Assembly: GCA_902805775.1 (NCBI GenBank)
Contig: CADCUB010000055.1
Location: 1 to 42,471 of the forward strand
From: an uncultured Frankineae bacterium
Lineage (GTDB): Bacteria; Actinomycetota; Actinomycetes; Mycobacteriales; SCTD01
Reading direction: 5' to 3'
Length of the DNA: 42,471 nucleotides
Below the pieces are notes generated by a model, which was not told the origin of the DNA, made no database searches, and saw only the letters and a list, made by a program, of their open reading frames with translations. Below, piece after piece: positions 1 through 6,310 of the stretch. The position numbers were made by a program, and so were the translations under genes. Positions within the stretch are counted from its first letter, which is position 1; each line of letters starts with the position of its first letter.

Positions 1-480
1 CGCAACACCCCGCCCAAGCGCACGACCTCGCGTGCGACGGCCGACGCGCGACCCACCCCCGCGCAGACCGCGGCTCGGCGCGAGCTGGCCGTCGCGACGG
101 CGAAGGCGGACGCCGCCCGGTCGGCCCTCGGCTCGGCCGACACGGCCGCTGAGCGGGCCCGCGCGCGGGCCGCGCTCGACGAGGCCGCACGCGAGCAGCG
201 CGAGGCCCGACGGGACGTCCGCAGGGCCGACCGTCGCGCTCGAGACAGCAACGACTCCCAGGACGGGCTCGTCGCCGCTCCGCCGCCCAACATGCCGCCG
301 GTGCAGGTCGGCAGCGACGGGCCGGCCGCCTCGGTGCGGCAGCGGGCCGCCCAGGCCGTGTCCTTCGTGGACGAGGCGGTCCCCGGTCGGCCGCTGTGGA
401 CGGTGCTCGCACTGATCGCCGGCATCGTCGCGCTCCTGCTGCTCGTCAGCAAGGAGTGGACCGGAGGCTTCCGGCGCTAG
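1..480 (+). CDS. 3' part of a tail-anchored coiled-coil protein (5' end outside window)
   Basis: Reading from base 1 in the frame that ends with TAG at 478-480 there is no stop, so this is the C-terminal 159 residues of a gene that begins upstream. The visible part has an Ala/Arg/Glu-rich helical stretch (about residues 20-85, many ARAALDEA-type heptads, probably coiled coil), a Pro-rich linker (PPPNMPPVQ), and one hydrophobic segment near the C-terminus (LWTVLALIAGIVALLLLV) followed by only about ten residues. That is a tail-anchor layout with the helical part in the cytoplasm. I do not recognise a family. A shorter ATG exists at 292, but the frame stays open and similarly composed before it, so an edge-truncated longer gene is more likely. 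Confidence 0.6.
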   Translation, partial: RNTPPKRTTSRATADARPTPAQTAARRELAVATAKADAARSALGSADTAAERARARAALDEAAREQREARRDVRRADRRARDSNDSQDGLVAAPPPNMPPVQVGSDGPAASVRQRAAQAVSFVDEAVPGRPLWTVLALIAGIVALLLLVSKEWTGGFRR

Positions 481-515
481 CTGCCCGGGCGGACGGGGGG
501 CTCCGGGCACGTCTG

Positions 516-539
516 CCGGCGGTCCCCACCGACCGCCGG
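516..539. terminator. hairpin after the edge gene
   Basis: A perfect inverted repeat with 9-bp arms (ccggcggtc / gaccgccgg) around a 6-nt loop lies 36 bases after the upstream stop codon and before the desaturase promoter. No T-tract follows, as is usual in GC-rich actinobacteria. Its role as a terminator is inferred from position. Confidence 0.5.
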
Positions 540-561
540 GAGGGGGCCGGGGCCGGTGGGT

Positions 562-567
562 TACGGT
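562..567 (+). promoter_or_regulatory. candidate -10 box of the desaturase gene
   Basis: TACGGT fits the actinobacterial TANNNT -10 pattern and lies about 35 bases before the ATG. No convincing -35 box was found. Weak evidence on its own. Confidence 0.3.
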
Positions 568-600
568 CGCGTGCTGCTCGACCCGACCCTGCGAGGTTGC

Positions 601-1599
601 ATGACCGCCACCGTTCCGGACGCCCCGGTCACCACCGTCGACTACGACAGCGACTCGGCCCGCCCGCTGCAGGACCTGCCGCGCACGGAGCTGTGGGCCC
701 GGCTGGAGCAGGTGGCCCTCGCCGCCTTCATCGCGGTCCCCCTGCTGGCCGTCCTGGCCAGCGGCTTCGTGCTGTGGGGCAACGGCCTGTCGTGGCGTGA
801 CGTCGTCATCAGCACGGTGATGTACGCGGTGACCGGGCACGGCATCACGGTCGGCTTCCACCGCTACTTCACGCACGGCTCGTTCAAGGCCGGGCCGCGC
901 CTGCGGGTGGCGCTGGCCATCGCCGGCTCCCTGGCGATCGAGGGGCCGGTCACCCGGTGGGTGGCCGACCATCGTCGCCACCACGCCTTCTCCGACAAGG
1001 AGGGCGACCCGCACAGCCCCTGGCGCTACGGCACCAGCTTCTGGGCCCTGTGCAAGGGCCTGTGGCACGCCCATGTGGGCTGGCTGTTCGACGTCGAGCA
1101 GACCGACCAGAAGCGCTTCGCGCCCGACCTGCTGGCCGACCGCGCCGTGCACCGCGTCAACCGGCTGTTCCCGGTGTGGGTGCTGCTGAGCCTGGCGCTG
1201 CCCGCGCTGGTCGGCGGGGCCTGGGCCGCGGCGGTCGGCGACGCCTTCTGGGCCGGCGCGGCCACCGCGTTCTTCTGGGGCAGCCTGGTGCGCGTCGCCG
1301 TCCTGCACCACGTCACGTGGTCGATCAACTCGATCTGCCACGCCTTCGGCAGCAAGCCGTTCTCGACGCGCGACCAGTCGCGCAACGTGTGGCCGCTCGC
1401 CGTCATCTCGATGGGCGAGTCCTGGCACAACCTGCACCACGCCGACCCCACCGCGGCACGCCACGGCGTCGACCGGTGGCAGGTCGACAGCAGCGCCGAG
1501 CTGATCCGCGGCTTCGAGAAGCTCGGATGGGCGTACGACGTGCGCTGGCCCAGGCGTGAGCGGATCGAGGCCCGCCGGGTCGCCTCCGGTGCGGCCTGA
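601..1599 (+). CDS. acyl-CoA / fatty-acid desaturase, membrane di-iron
   Basis: Integral-membrane fatty-acid desaturase of the stearoyl-CoA delta-9 type, inserting a cis double bond into acyl chains with O2 and an electron donor. All three histidine boxes are visible: HRYFTH (about residue 88), HRRHH (about 125) and HNLHH (about 280), separated by hydrophobic pairs of membrane helices. The 332-residue length is normal for bacterial members. I chose ATG 601 because it has a GAGG Shine-Dalgarno at the right distance; an in-frame ATG 15 codons upstream lacks one. It ends 3 bases from the convergent eutC stop. It most likely helps set membrane fluidity; the exact regiospecificity cannot be read from sequence. 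Confidence 0.9.
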   Translation: MTATVPDAPVTTVDYDSDSARPLQDLPRTELWARLEQVALAAFIAVPLLAVLASGFVLWGNGLSWRDVVISTVMYAVTGHGITVGFHRYFTHGSFKAGPRLRVALAIAGSLAIEGPVTRWVADHRRHHAFSDKEGDPHSPWRYGTSFWALCKGLWHAHVGWLFDVEQTDQKRFAPDLLADRAVHRVNRLFPVWVLLSLALPALVGGAWAAAVGDAFWAGAATAFFWGSLVRVAVLHHVTWSINSICHAFGSKPFSTRDQSRNVWPLAVISMGESWHNLHHADPTAARHGVDRWQVDSSAELIRGFEKLGWAYDVRWPRRERIEARRVASGAA

Positions 1600-1602
1600 C
1601 CG

Positions 1603-2346
1603 TCAGCCGGCACCGGGCGGGAGAGCTCTCCCCTCGTCCTTGAGGACGACGCCCGAGGCGCCCAGCTCCCGCGCCGCGCCCAGCAGCGCGACCAGCGTGT
1701 CCGCCGCCTGCGCGTAGCCCTGACCGTGCGGCGGGCGGACGTTGGAGACGCAGTTGCGCTCGGAGTCGGCCCGACCCGGGCGCGGGTCCCAGGTGAGGTA
1801 GAGCCCGAGGCTGTCGGCCGACGACAGACCGGGGCGCTCACCGATCAGGACGACGACGGCGCGGGCACCGAGCGCGGCGCCGACCTCGTCGCCCAGGGCC
1901 ACCCGTGCCTGGTGCGCGAGCACGAGCGGAGCGACGGTCCAGCCGGGCAGCCGCTCGAGCACCGCCCTCACCGTGCCGGCGGCGTGCTCGTGCACCGCAC
2001 GCGGCGACAGCCCGTCGGCGACGACCAGCGCCAGGTCGTGCGGCCCGGGCGGCAGGCAGCTGCCGGGGGCGAGGCGCCGGCCGAGGTCGGGCCGCTGCAG
2101 GTAGGTCGGGCGTTCGGGCGCGGCGGAGTGCACCTCGAGCAGCTCGAGGCCGTCGAGCTGCGCCCGTACCAGGTCTGGGTCGAGCGGGGTGTGCACGGCG
2201 TCGCGGGCCGCCGCGTGCGCCGCCCGGAACTCCAGCTCACGGGCCGTCGGCAGCCCGTCCCCGGCCCGGCCGAGCGCGACGCGCGCCCGGGTGGCCCCTC
2301 GCAGCACCTGCCAGGGGTCGTCGGCGACCGTCGTCGGCCCGGTCAC
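1603..2346 (-). CDS. eutC: ethanolamine ammonia-lyase small subunit
   Basis: Small subunit of the adenosylcobalamin-dependent enzyme that splits ethanolamine to acetaldehyde and ammonia. Typical EutC segments are seen: an N-terminal LRGATRARVALGRAG with TARELEFRAAHAAARDAV, then LVVADGLSPRAVHEHA, VLIGERPGLSSADSLGLYLTW, and the C-terminal ERNCVSNVRPPHGQGY. The 247 residues are somewhat shorter than the enterobacterial subunit, mainly at the N-terminus, as in other actinobacteria. The GTG start overlaps the eutB stop as GTGA, so the two subunits are translationally coupled. No microcompartment genes (eutM, eutN, eutL and so on) or reactivase eutA are in the window. Confidence 0.95.
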   Translation of the reverse strand: MTGPTTVADDPWQVLRGATRARVALGRAGDGLPTARELEFRAAHAAARDAVHTPLDPDLVRAQLDGLELLEVHSAAPERPTYLQRPDLGRRLAPGSCLPPGPHDLALVVADGLSPRAVHEHAAGTVRAVLERLPGWTVAPLVLAHQARVALGDEVGAALGARAVVVLIGERPGLSSADSLGLYLTWDPRPGRADSERNCVSNVRPPHGQGYAQAADTLVALLGAARELGASGVVLKDEGRALPPGAG

Positions 2347-3755
2347 CGCGCGGCCGCCAGCAGCGCCCGCGCCGCAGGCGCGTCGGGGGTGAGCTCACGG
2401 ACCCGGCCGTCGTCGCCCAGCAGGTCCATCCGGGCGAGCCAGGCCTCGAACTCGGGTGCCGGACGCAGGTCGAGCACCTGCCGGGCGGTCAGCACGTCGT
2501 GGAACGACAGCGACTGGTAGTGCAGCATCACGTCGTCGGAGCCGGGCACCGCGATGACGAACGCGCAGCCGGCCGCCCCGAGCAGCAGGGTGAGGGTGTC
2601 GGTGTCGTCCCCGTCGACGTCGGTGTGGTTGGTGTAGCAGACGTCGACGCCCATCGGCAGGCCCAGCAGCTTGCCGCAGAAGTGGTCCTCCAGCCCGGCG
2701 CGGACCACCTGCTTGCCGTCGTAGAGGTACTCCGGTCCGATGAAGCCCACGACCGTGTTCACCAGCAGCGGGTCGTAGGCGCGCGCCACGCCGTACGCCC
2801 GGCACTCGAGCGTCTGCTGGTCGACCGGACGGCCACCCACCCCGTGGTGGGCGTCGGCGGACAGCGCCGATCCCTGGCCGGTCTCGAAGTAGGTCACGTT
2901 GCTGCCGACGGTGCCGCGGCCGAGTGCGAGCGCACCGGCTCGGGCCTCGGCGAGCTGGTCGAGCGTGACGCCGAAGCCGCGGTTGCCCGCCTGCGTGCCC
3001 GCGACCGACTGGAAGACCAGGTCGACCGGGGCACCGGCCTCGAGCACCCGCAGCGTGGTCGTCACGTGGGCGAGGACGCAGGACTGGGTCGGGATCTCGT
3101 AGCGGGAGATGATCGCGTCGACGAGGTCGAGCAGCGCGCGGGTCTGCGCGGGCGAGTCGGTGGCGGGGTTGATGCCGATGACGGCGTCGCCGCAGCCGTG
3201 CAGCAGCCCGTCGAGGATCGAGGCGGTGACGCCGACGGGGTCGTCGGTCGGGGAGTTCGGCTGCAGCCGCGAGGCGAGCCGGCCCGGCAGGCCCAGCGTC
3301 CCGCGCAGACCGGTGACCACACGCGTGCGCCGGGCGACCGCGATCAGGTCGGCGTTGCGCATGAGCTTCGAGGTGGCGGCGACCATCTCGGGTGTCAGGC
3401 CTCGGGCCAGCCCGCTGATCGCCGCCTCGTCCCGCTCCGCCGCGCGGGCCAGCAGCCACTCGCGCAAGGCCCCGACGGTCAGCCCGGCGACCGGGGCGAA
3501 CGCCACCGGGTCGTGGGTGTCGAGGATCAGCCGGGTGACGTCGTCGTCCTCGGGCGCCACGACGTGCTCGTCGAGGAACACGGTGAGCGGCAGATCGGCG
3601 AGGACCGTCTGCGCGGCGACCCGCTCGGCCTGCGACTCGGCGGCGCAGCCGGCCAGCACGTCGCCCGAGCGGGCGGGGGTCGCCTTGGCGAGCAGGTCCG
3701 ACAGGGCGGCGAACTCGTACGTCCGGCCGCCCAGGGTGGTCCGGCGGACGGTCAC
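2343..3755 (-). CDS. eutB: ethanolamine ammonia-lyase large subunit
   Basis: Catalytic TIM-barrel subunit of B12-dependent ethanolamine ammonia-lyase. The 470-residue product carries characteristic EutB stretches: FLDEHVVAPEDDDVTRLI near residue 60, then GLTPEMVAATSKLMRNADLI, a GINPATDS segment, SNVTYFETGQGSALSADAHHG, and GFIGPEYLYDGKQVVRAGLEDHFCGKLLGLPMGVDVCYTNH in overlapping pieces. The start is GTG inside a GTGA overlap with the small ORF upstream, and the stop overlaps the eutC start, giving a tightly coupled three-cistron unit. The normal actinobacterial partner, an ethanolamine permease gene, is missing as a full-length gene; see the preceding small ORF. I found no B12 riboswitch in the short leader. 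Confidence 0.95.
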   Translation of the reverse strand: MTVRRTTLGGRTYEFAALSDLLAKATPARSGDVLAGCAAESQAERVAAQTVLADLPLTVFLDEHVVAPEDDDVTRLILDTHDPVAFAPVAGLTVGALREWLLARAAERDEAAISGLARGLTPEMVAATSKLMRNADLIAVARRTRVVTGLRGTLGLPGRLASRLQPNSPTDDPVGVTASILDGLLHGCGDAVIGINPATDSPAQTRALLDLVDAIISRYEIPTQSCVLAHVTTTLRVLEAGAPVDLVFQSVAGTQAGNRGFGVTLDQLAEARAGALALGRGTVGSNVTYFETGQGSALSADAHHGVGGRPVDQQTLECRAYGVARAYDPLLVNTVVGFIGPEYLYDGKQVVRAGLEDHFCGKLLGLPMGVDVCYTNHTDVDGDDTDTLTLLLGAAGCAFVIAVPGSDDVMLHYQSLSFHDVLTARQVLDLRPAPEFEAWLARMDLLGDDGRVRELTPDAPAARALLAAAR

Positions 3756-3868
3756 CGCACGTCCCGGGCGGCGGTGGCCAGCGCCTCGAACTCCTCCTCG
3801 GGCGCCGACGCGACGAGGTGGTGGCGGCTGTAGAGGCCGAAGTAGGTCGTGCGCGGCTCGGTCGTCAT
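3752..3868 (-). CDS. 38-residue ORF coupled to eutB; probable remnant of ethanolamine permease C-terminus
   Basis: ATG start (or the adjoining GTG one codon earlier) preceded by GAAGGG, and a TGA that overlaps the eutB GTG by four bases. The product ends in YFGLYSRHHLVASAPEEEFE followed by ALATAARDVR. From memory, this is the kind of cytoplasmic tail that follows the last membrane helix of APC-type ethanolamine permeases (Eat), whose gene normally precedes eutB in actinobacteria. No membrane helix is encoded upstream in any frame, so the permease body is absent here. It may be a deletion remnant kept because it delivers ribosomes to eutB, or a real microprotein or leader. The Eat resemblance is recall and needs an alignment. 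Confidence 0.55.
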   Translation of the reverse strand: MTTEPRTTYFGLYSRHHLVASAPEEEFEALATAARDVR

Positions 3869-3920
3869 CACGGCCCTTCGGCGAGGGTCCCGGCGGCGCG
3901 GGAGGCCCAACCTCTCGCTC

Positions 3921-3947
3921 GCCGGGCCCGTGGTCAACGGGCCCGGC
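3921..3947. terminator. perfect 11-bp hairpin downstream of the DUF4383 gene
   Basis: Arms gccgggcccgt and acgggcccggc match perfectly around the loop ggtca. It lies 35 bases beyond the DUF4383 stop and about 50 bases before the small eut ORF, so it could end the DUF4383 transcript or act as an attenuator or operator for the eut operon. Confidence 0.6.
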
Positions 3948-3981
3948 GTTGCGAGGCCGAGAAGAGCGTGTCGCCCCGGTG

Positions 3982-4392
3982 TCAGACGCGCGTGCGCGTG
4001 TGCTTGTCCGTCCCGAGCGCGACGCCCACCAGCACGGCGCCCGAGGCCAGGTGGAGCAGGTGGTCGGCCTCGTTGAGCGCCACGATGTTGACGGCGGTGT
4101 CCTGGATGAACCAGCCGATCACGCCGAGCACCAGGTAGGTGCCGCCGATGAGCAGGTTCAGCCGGCGGGCCGTCTCGGTGCGCCGGGAGGCTCCGATCAG
4201 GGCCAGGCCGATCAGCAGGTGCACGATGTTGTGCAGGTGGTTGACCTCGAAGCCGAGCAGGGTGTTGTCGTCGGTGCCGGCGAAGGTCTCGCTGACCAGG
4301 AAGCCGGCCAGACCGACCAGGGTGTAGACGGCTCCGAAGACGAGAGCGACGGTGGAGTTGACGGAGCGGGCGCCGGTGCGGGAGTCGGCCAT
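3982..4392 (-). CDS. DUF4383 four-helix membrane protein
   Basis: A 136-residue protein with four hydrophobic helices: VALVFGAVYTLVGLAGFLV, a segment ending NHLHNIVHLLIGLALIGAS, LNLLIGGTYLVLGVIGWFI, and ADHLLHLASGAVLVGVALG. The histidine-rich HNIVHL and DHLLHLASG signatures are those of the DUF4383 family of actinobacterial membrane proteins, whose function is unknown. ATG 4392 is preceded by GAGGACC. The gene is monocistronic, flanked by a hairpin downstream and a sigma-B-type promoter match upstream, which would fit a stress-induced membrane protein; that role is inference. Confidence 0.85.
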   Translation of the reverse strand: MADSRTGARSVNSTVALVFGAVYTLVGLAGFLVSETFAGTDDNTLLGFEVNHLHNIVHLLIGLALIGASRRTETARRLNLLIGGTYLVLGVIGWFIQDTAVNIVALNEADHLLHLASGAVLVGVALGTDKHTRTRV

Positions 4393-4456
4393 GTGAGGTC
4401 CTCGAGGGGTGCAGTCCGTCGGGTGGGACGGAGGGTTCTGGTCGGTGTGGGGACGG

Positions 4457-4493
4457 AGTACCCCGTTGCCGCTGGACCACGCAGAACGGGGTA
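4457..4493 (-). promoter_or_regulatory. sigma-B-like promoter and inverted repeat between DUF4383 and DUF72 genes
   Basis: On the minus strand GCGT, 15 bases, then GGGTAC fits the GNNT-N14-16-GGGTAC pattern known for Streptomyces sigma-B promoters. The -10-like element sits in one arm of an inverted repeat, taccccgtt at 4459-4467 and aacggggta at 4485-4493. The second arm places a GGGTA on the plus strand 6 bases short of the DUF72 leader. Pattern match only. Confidence 0.4.
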
Positions 4494-4503
4494 GACGCAC
4501 GAG

Positions 4504-5322
4504 ATGCCCGTGCGCGTCGGCACGTCCGGCTGGCAGTACCGCGACTGGCGAGGACGCTTCTACCCCGCCTCGTTGCCCCAGCGGCTGTGGCTGGAGCACC
4601 ACGCCGCCGCCTTCGCCACGACCGAGGTCAACAACTCCTTCTACCGCCTGCCGGCGCGAGAGGTGTTCGAGGCCTGGGCCGCCCGCACCCCGGCTGACTA
4701 CATCGTCACGGTCAAGGCCTCGCGCTTCCTGTCGCACATCAAGCGGTTGCGCGAGCCCGAGGAGCCGGTGGCGCGGCTGATGGAGCGGGTCGCCGGTCTG
4801 GGCCGCAAGACGGGACCGGTGCTGCTGCAGCTCCCCCCCGATCTGCAGTGCGAGATCGAGCGCCTGGACGCCTGTCTCGCCTGCTTCCCACCGGATGTCC
4901 GGGTGGCCGTGGAGCCGCGGCACCCCTCGTGGTGGAACGCCGACCTGCGCGACGTGCTGACGGCGCACCAGGCAGCGCTGGTCTGGGCCGACCGCGGCAG
5001 CACGCCGGTCGCACCGCTGTGGCGCACCGCCGACTGGGGTTACCTGCGGCTGCACGCGGGCGGCGGCGAGGCGGTGTGGCCGTACGCCGAGCACGTCCTG
5101 CGCGACTGGGCCGTCCGGCTGGCCGAGACGTGGGCCGACGACGAGAACGCCTACGTCTACACCAACAACGACCCGGGCGGCGCGGCGCTGCGCGACGCCG
5201 TGACACTCGCGCGGCTGCTCCGCGACTGCGGCCGGGCACCGACCCGGGTGCCTGCGATGGACGAGGTCAACGGCCCCCTGCACGAAGGGACCCGCCGTCA
5301 GCGCCGGGCGGCGTCGGGCTGA
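4504..5322 (+). CDS. DUF72 (YecE-like) TIM-barrel protein
   Basis: The 272-residue product shows the DUF72 signatures in order: GTSGWQYRDWRGRFYP at the N-terminus, EVNNSFYRLP near residue 40, VKASRFLSHIKRL, LLQLPP, VEPRHPSWW near 138, YLRLHAGG and YVYTNNDPGGAALRDA. The family folds as a TIM barrel and its biochemical role is not established. The ATG lies 11 bases after a TAGAC motif, so the transcript may have almost no leader. Its 3' end overlaps the convergent FkbM gene by 25 bases, so the last residues of both proteins share DNA. Confidence 0.9.
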   Translation: MPVRVGTSGWQYRDWRGRFYPASLPQRLWLEHHAAAFATTEVNNSFYRLPAREVFEAWAARTPADYIVTVKASRFLSHIKRLREPEEPVARLMERVAGLGRKTGPVLLQLPPDLQCEIERLDACLACFPPDVRVAVEPRHPSWWNADLRDVLTAHQAALVWADRGSTPVAPLWRTADWGYLRLHAGGGEAVWPYAEHVLRDWAVRLAETWADDENAYVYTNNDPGGAALRDAVTLARLLRDCGRAPTRVPAMDEVNGPLHEGTRRQRRAASG

Positions 5323-6215
5323 CCGTCGAGCCGCCGGGGTGCGGCGAAGACGTCCTTGCCAGGCGGCACGTCCCCGTCCAGCACGAAGGGGCGCCCCTGG
5401 TCGTCGAGGCGGTGCAGGACGTAGCCGTGTGCGCGCAGCAGCGCTGCGACGGCGTCGCGGGTCTCCCCGAGGGTGCGCTCGGCCATGCCCTCGCTCCACT
5501 CGCACTGCAGCAGGGCGATGCGCTGCTCGCGCAGCGCGCGCTCGGCACCCGCCAGGACCAGCCGTTCGGCGCCCTCGACGTCGACCTTGAGGCCGGCGGC
5601 GCACCGGTCCCCCAGCACGCTGTCGAGCGCGACGGTCTCCACCTCGACGGCGCCGGCGGCCGCGGGCGGATCGAGCAGGAGGTGGTTGAAGCTGTCGAGC
5701 CCGCGCGTCAGGCGCAGGACGCCGGGGCGGTCGGCGACCGCCTTGTTGTGCACCTCGCCGATGTAGCCGTTGGAGCCGAGGTTCTCGAGCAGCCGGGCGC
5801 AGTTGCGGCGGTCGGGCTCGAAGCTGATCGTCCTCGCTCCGAGGTCCTGCGCCAGGACGGTGTAGATGCCGATGTTGCTGCCGACGTCGACGAACAGGTC
5901 CCCCGGGCGCAGCCGCTGCTGCCAGAACGCCATCTCCGGCCAGTTCGGCGGGTTGTGGTTGACCGACTTGCGGGCGTTGGTCTCGTCGGCGTAGACCGTC
6001 AGGTGGGACCGCTCGCCCAGTGGCACCCGGGTGGGCCGCCCGAGGACGCTGCACACGAGCTCGAAGCGGACCAGTCGGCCGACGGCGCGCACGCGGTGCT
6101 GCCGGTTGAGCGGATGGCGGTAGACGTGCAGGACGCGGTAGGCCAGCGGTGCTGCCCGGAACAGCACCCGCCCGGCGCGCTGCCTGATCGTCGGCTCGCG
6201 GCTCCCGACCGCCAT
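5298..6215 (-). CDS. FkbM-family SAM-dependent methyltransferase
   Basis: A 305-residue protein with a Rossmann methyltransferase domain from about residue 95. Motif I is LFVDVGSNIGIYTVLAQ, followed by an acidic ribose-binding EPDRRN and the FkbM hallmark LKVDVEGAE with the acidic pair at the end of a strand. The N-terminal 90 residues are basic and probably bind the substrate. Members O-methylate sugars, lipids or polyketides; the acceptor here is unknown. No glycosyltransferase or secondary-metabolite genes adjoin it. The ATG is at the start of a short intergenic stretch that contains a GCGATCGC palindrome. Confidence 0.85.
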   Translation of the reverse strand: MAVGSREPTIRQRAGRVLFRAAPLAYRVLHVYRHPLNRQHRVRAVGRLVRFELVCSVLGRPTRVPLGERSHLTVYADETNARKSVNHNPPNWPEMAFWQQRLRPGDLFVDVGSNIGIYTVLAQDLGARTISFEPDRRNCARLLENLGSNGYIGEVHNKAVADRPGVLRLTRGLDSFNHLLLDPPAAAGAVEVETVALDSVLGDRCAAGLKVDVEGAERLVLAGAERALREQRIALLQCEWSEGMAERTLGETRDAVAALLRAHGYVLHRLDDQGRPFVLDGDVPPGKDVFAAPRRLDGQPDAARR

Positions 6216-6258
6216 GGCAGGTCAGTCTGCTCCGCTCCCGCGGGCCCGTCCAGGGGGT

Positions 6259-6274
6259 CCCGGCGATCGCCGGG
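6259..6274. repeat. 16-bp perfect palindrome with GCGATCGC core
   Basis: The sequence cccggcgatcgccggg is identical to its reverse complement. It lies between the end of the ABC-F gene (37 bases before the palindrome on the minus strand) and the FkbM start, so it could be a terminator stem for the long housekeeping operon or an operator. No loop is required for an operator, and the uninterrupted dyad makes a poor terminator. Confidence 0.35.
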
Positions 6275-6310
6275 GATCTCGCCCGGACGCCGGCCGCGCC
6301 GCTCGGGCGC

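Noticed and set aside
3869-3981. Cobalamin riboswitch in front of the eut operon
   Set aside because: The leader is only about 110 bases, contains one simple hairpin and no B12-box-like segment.
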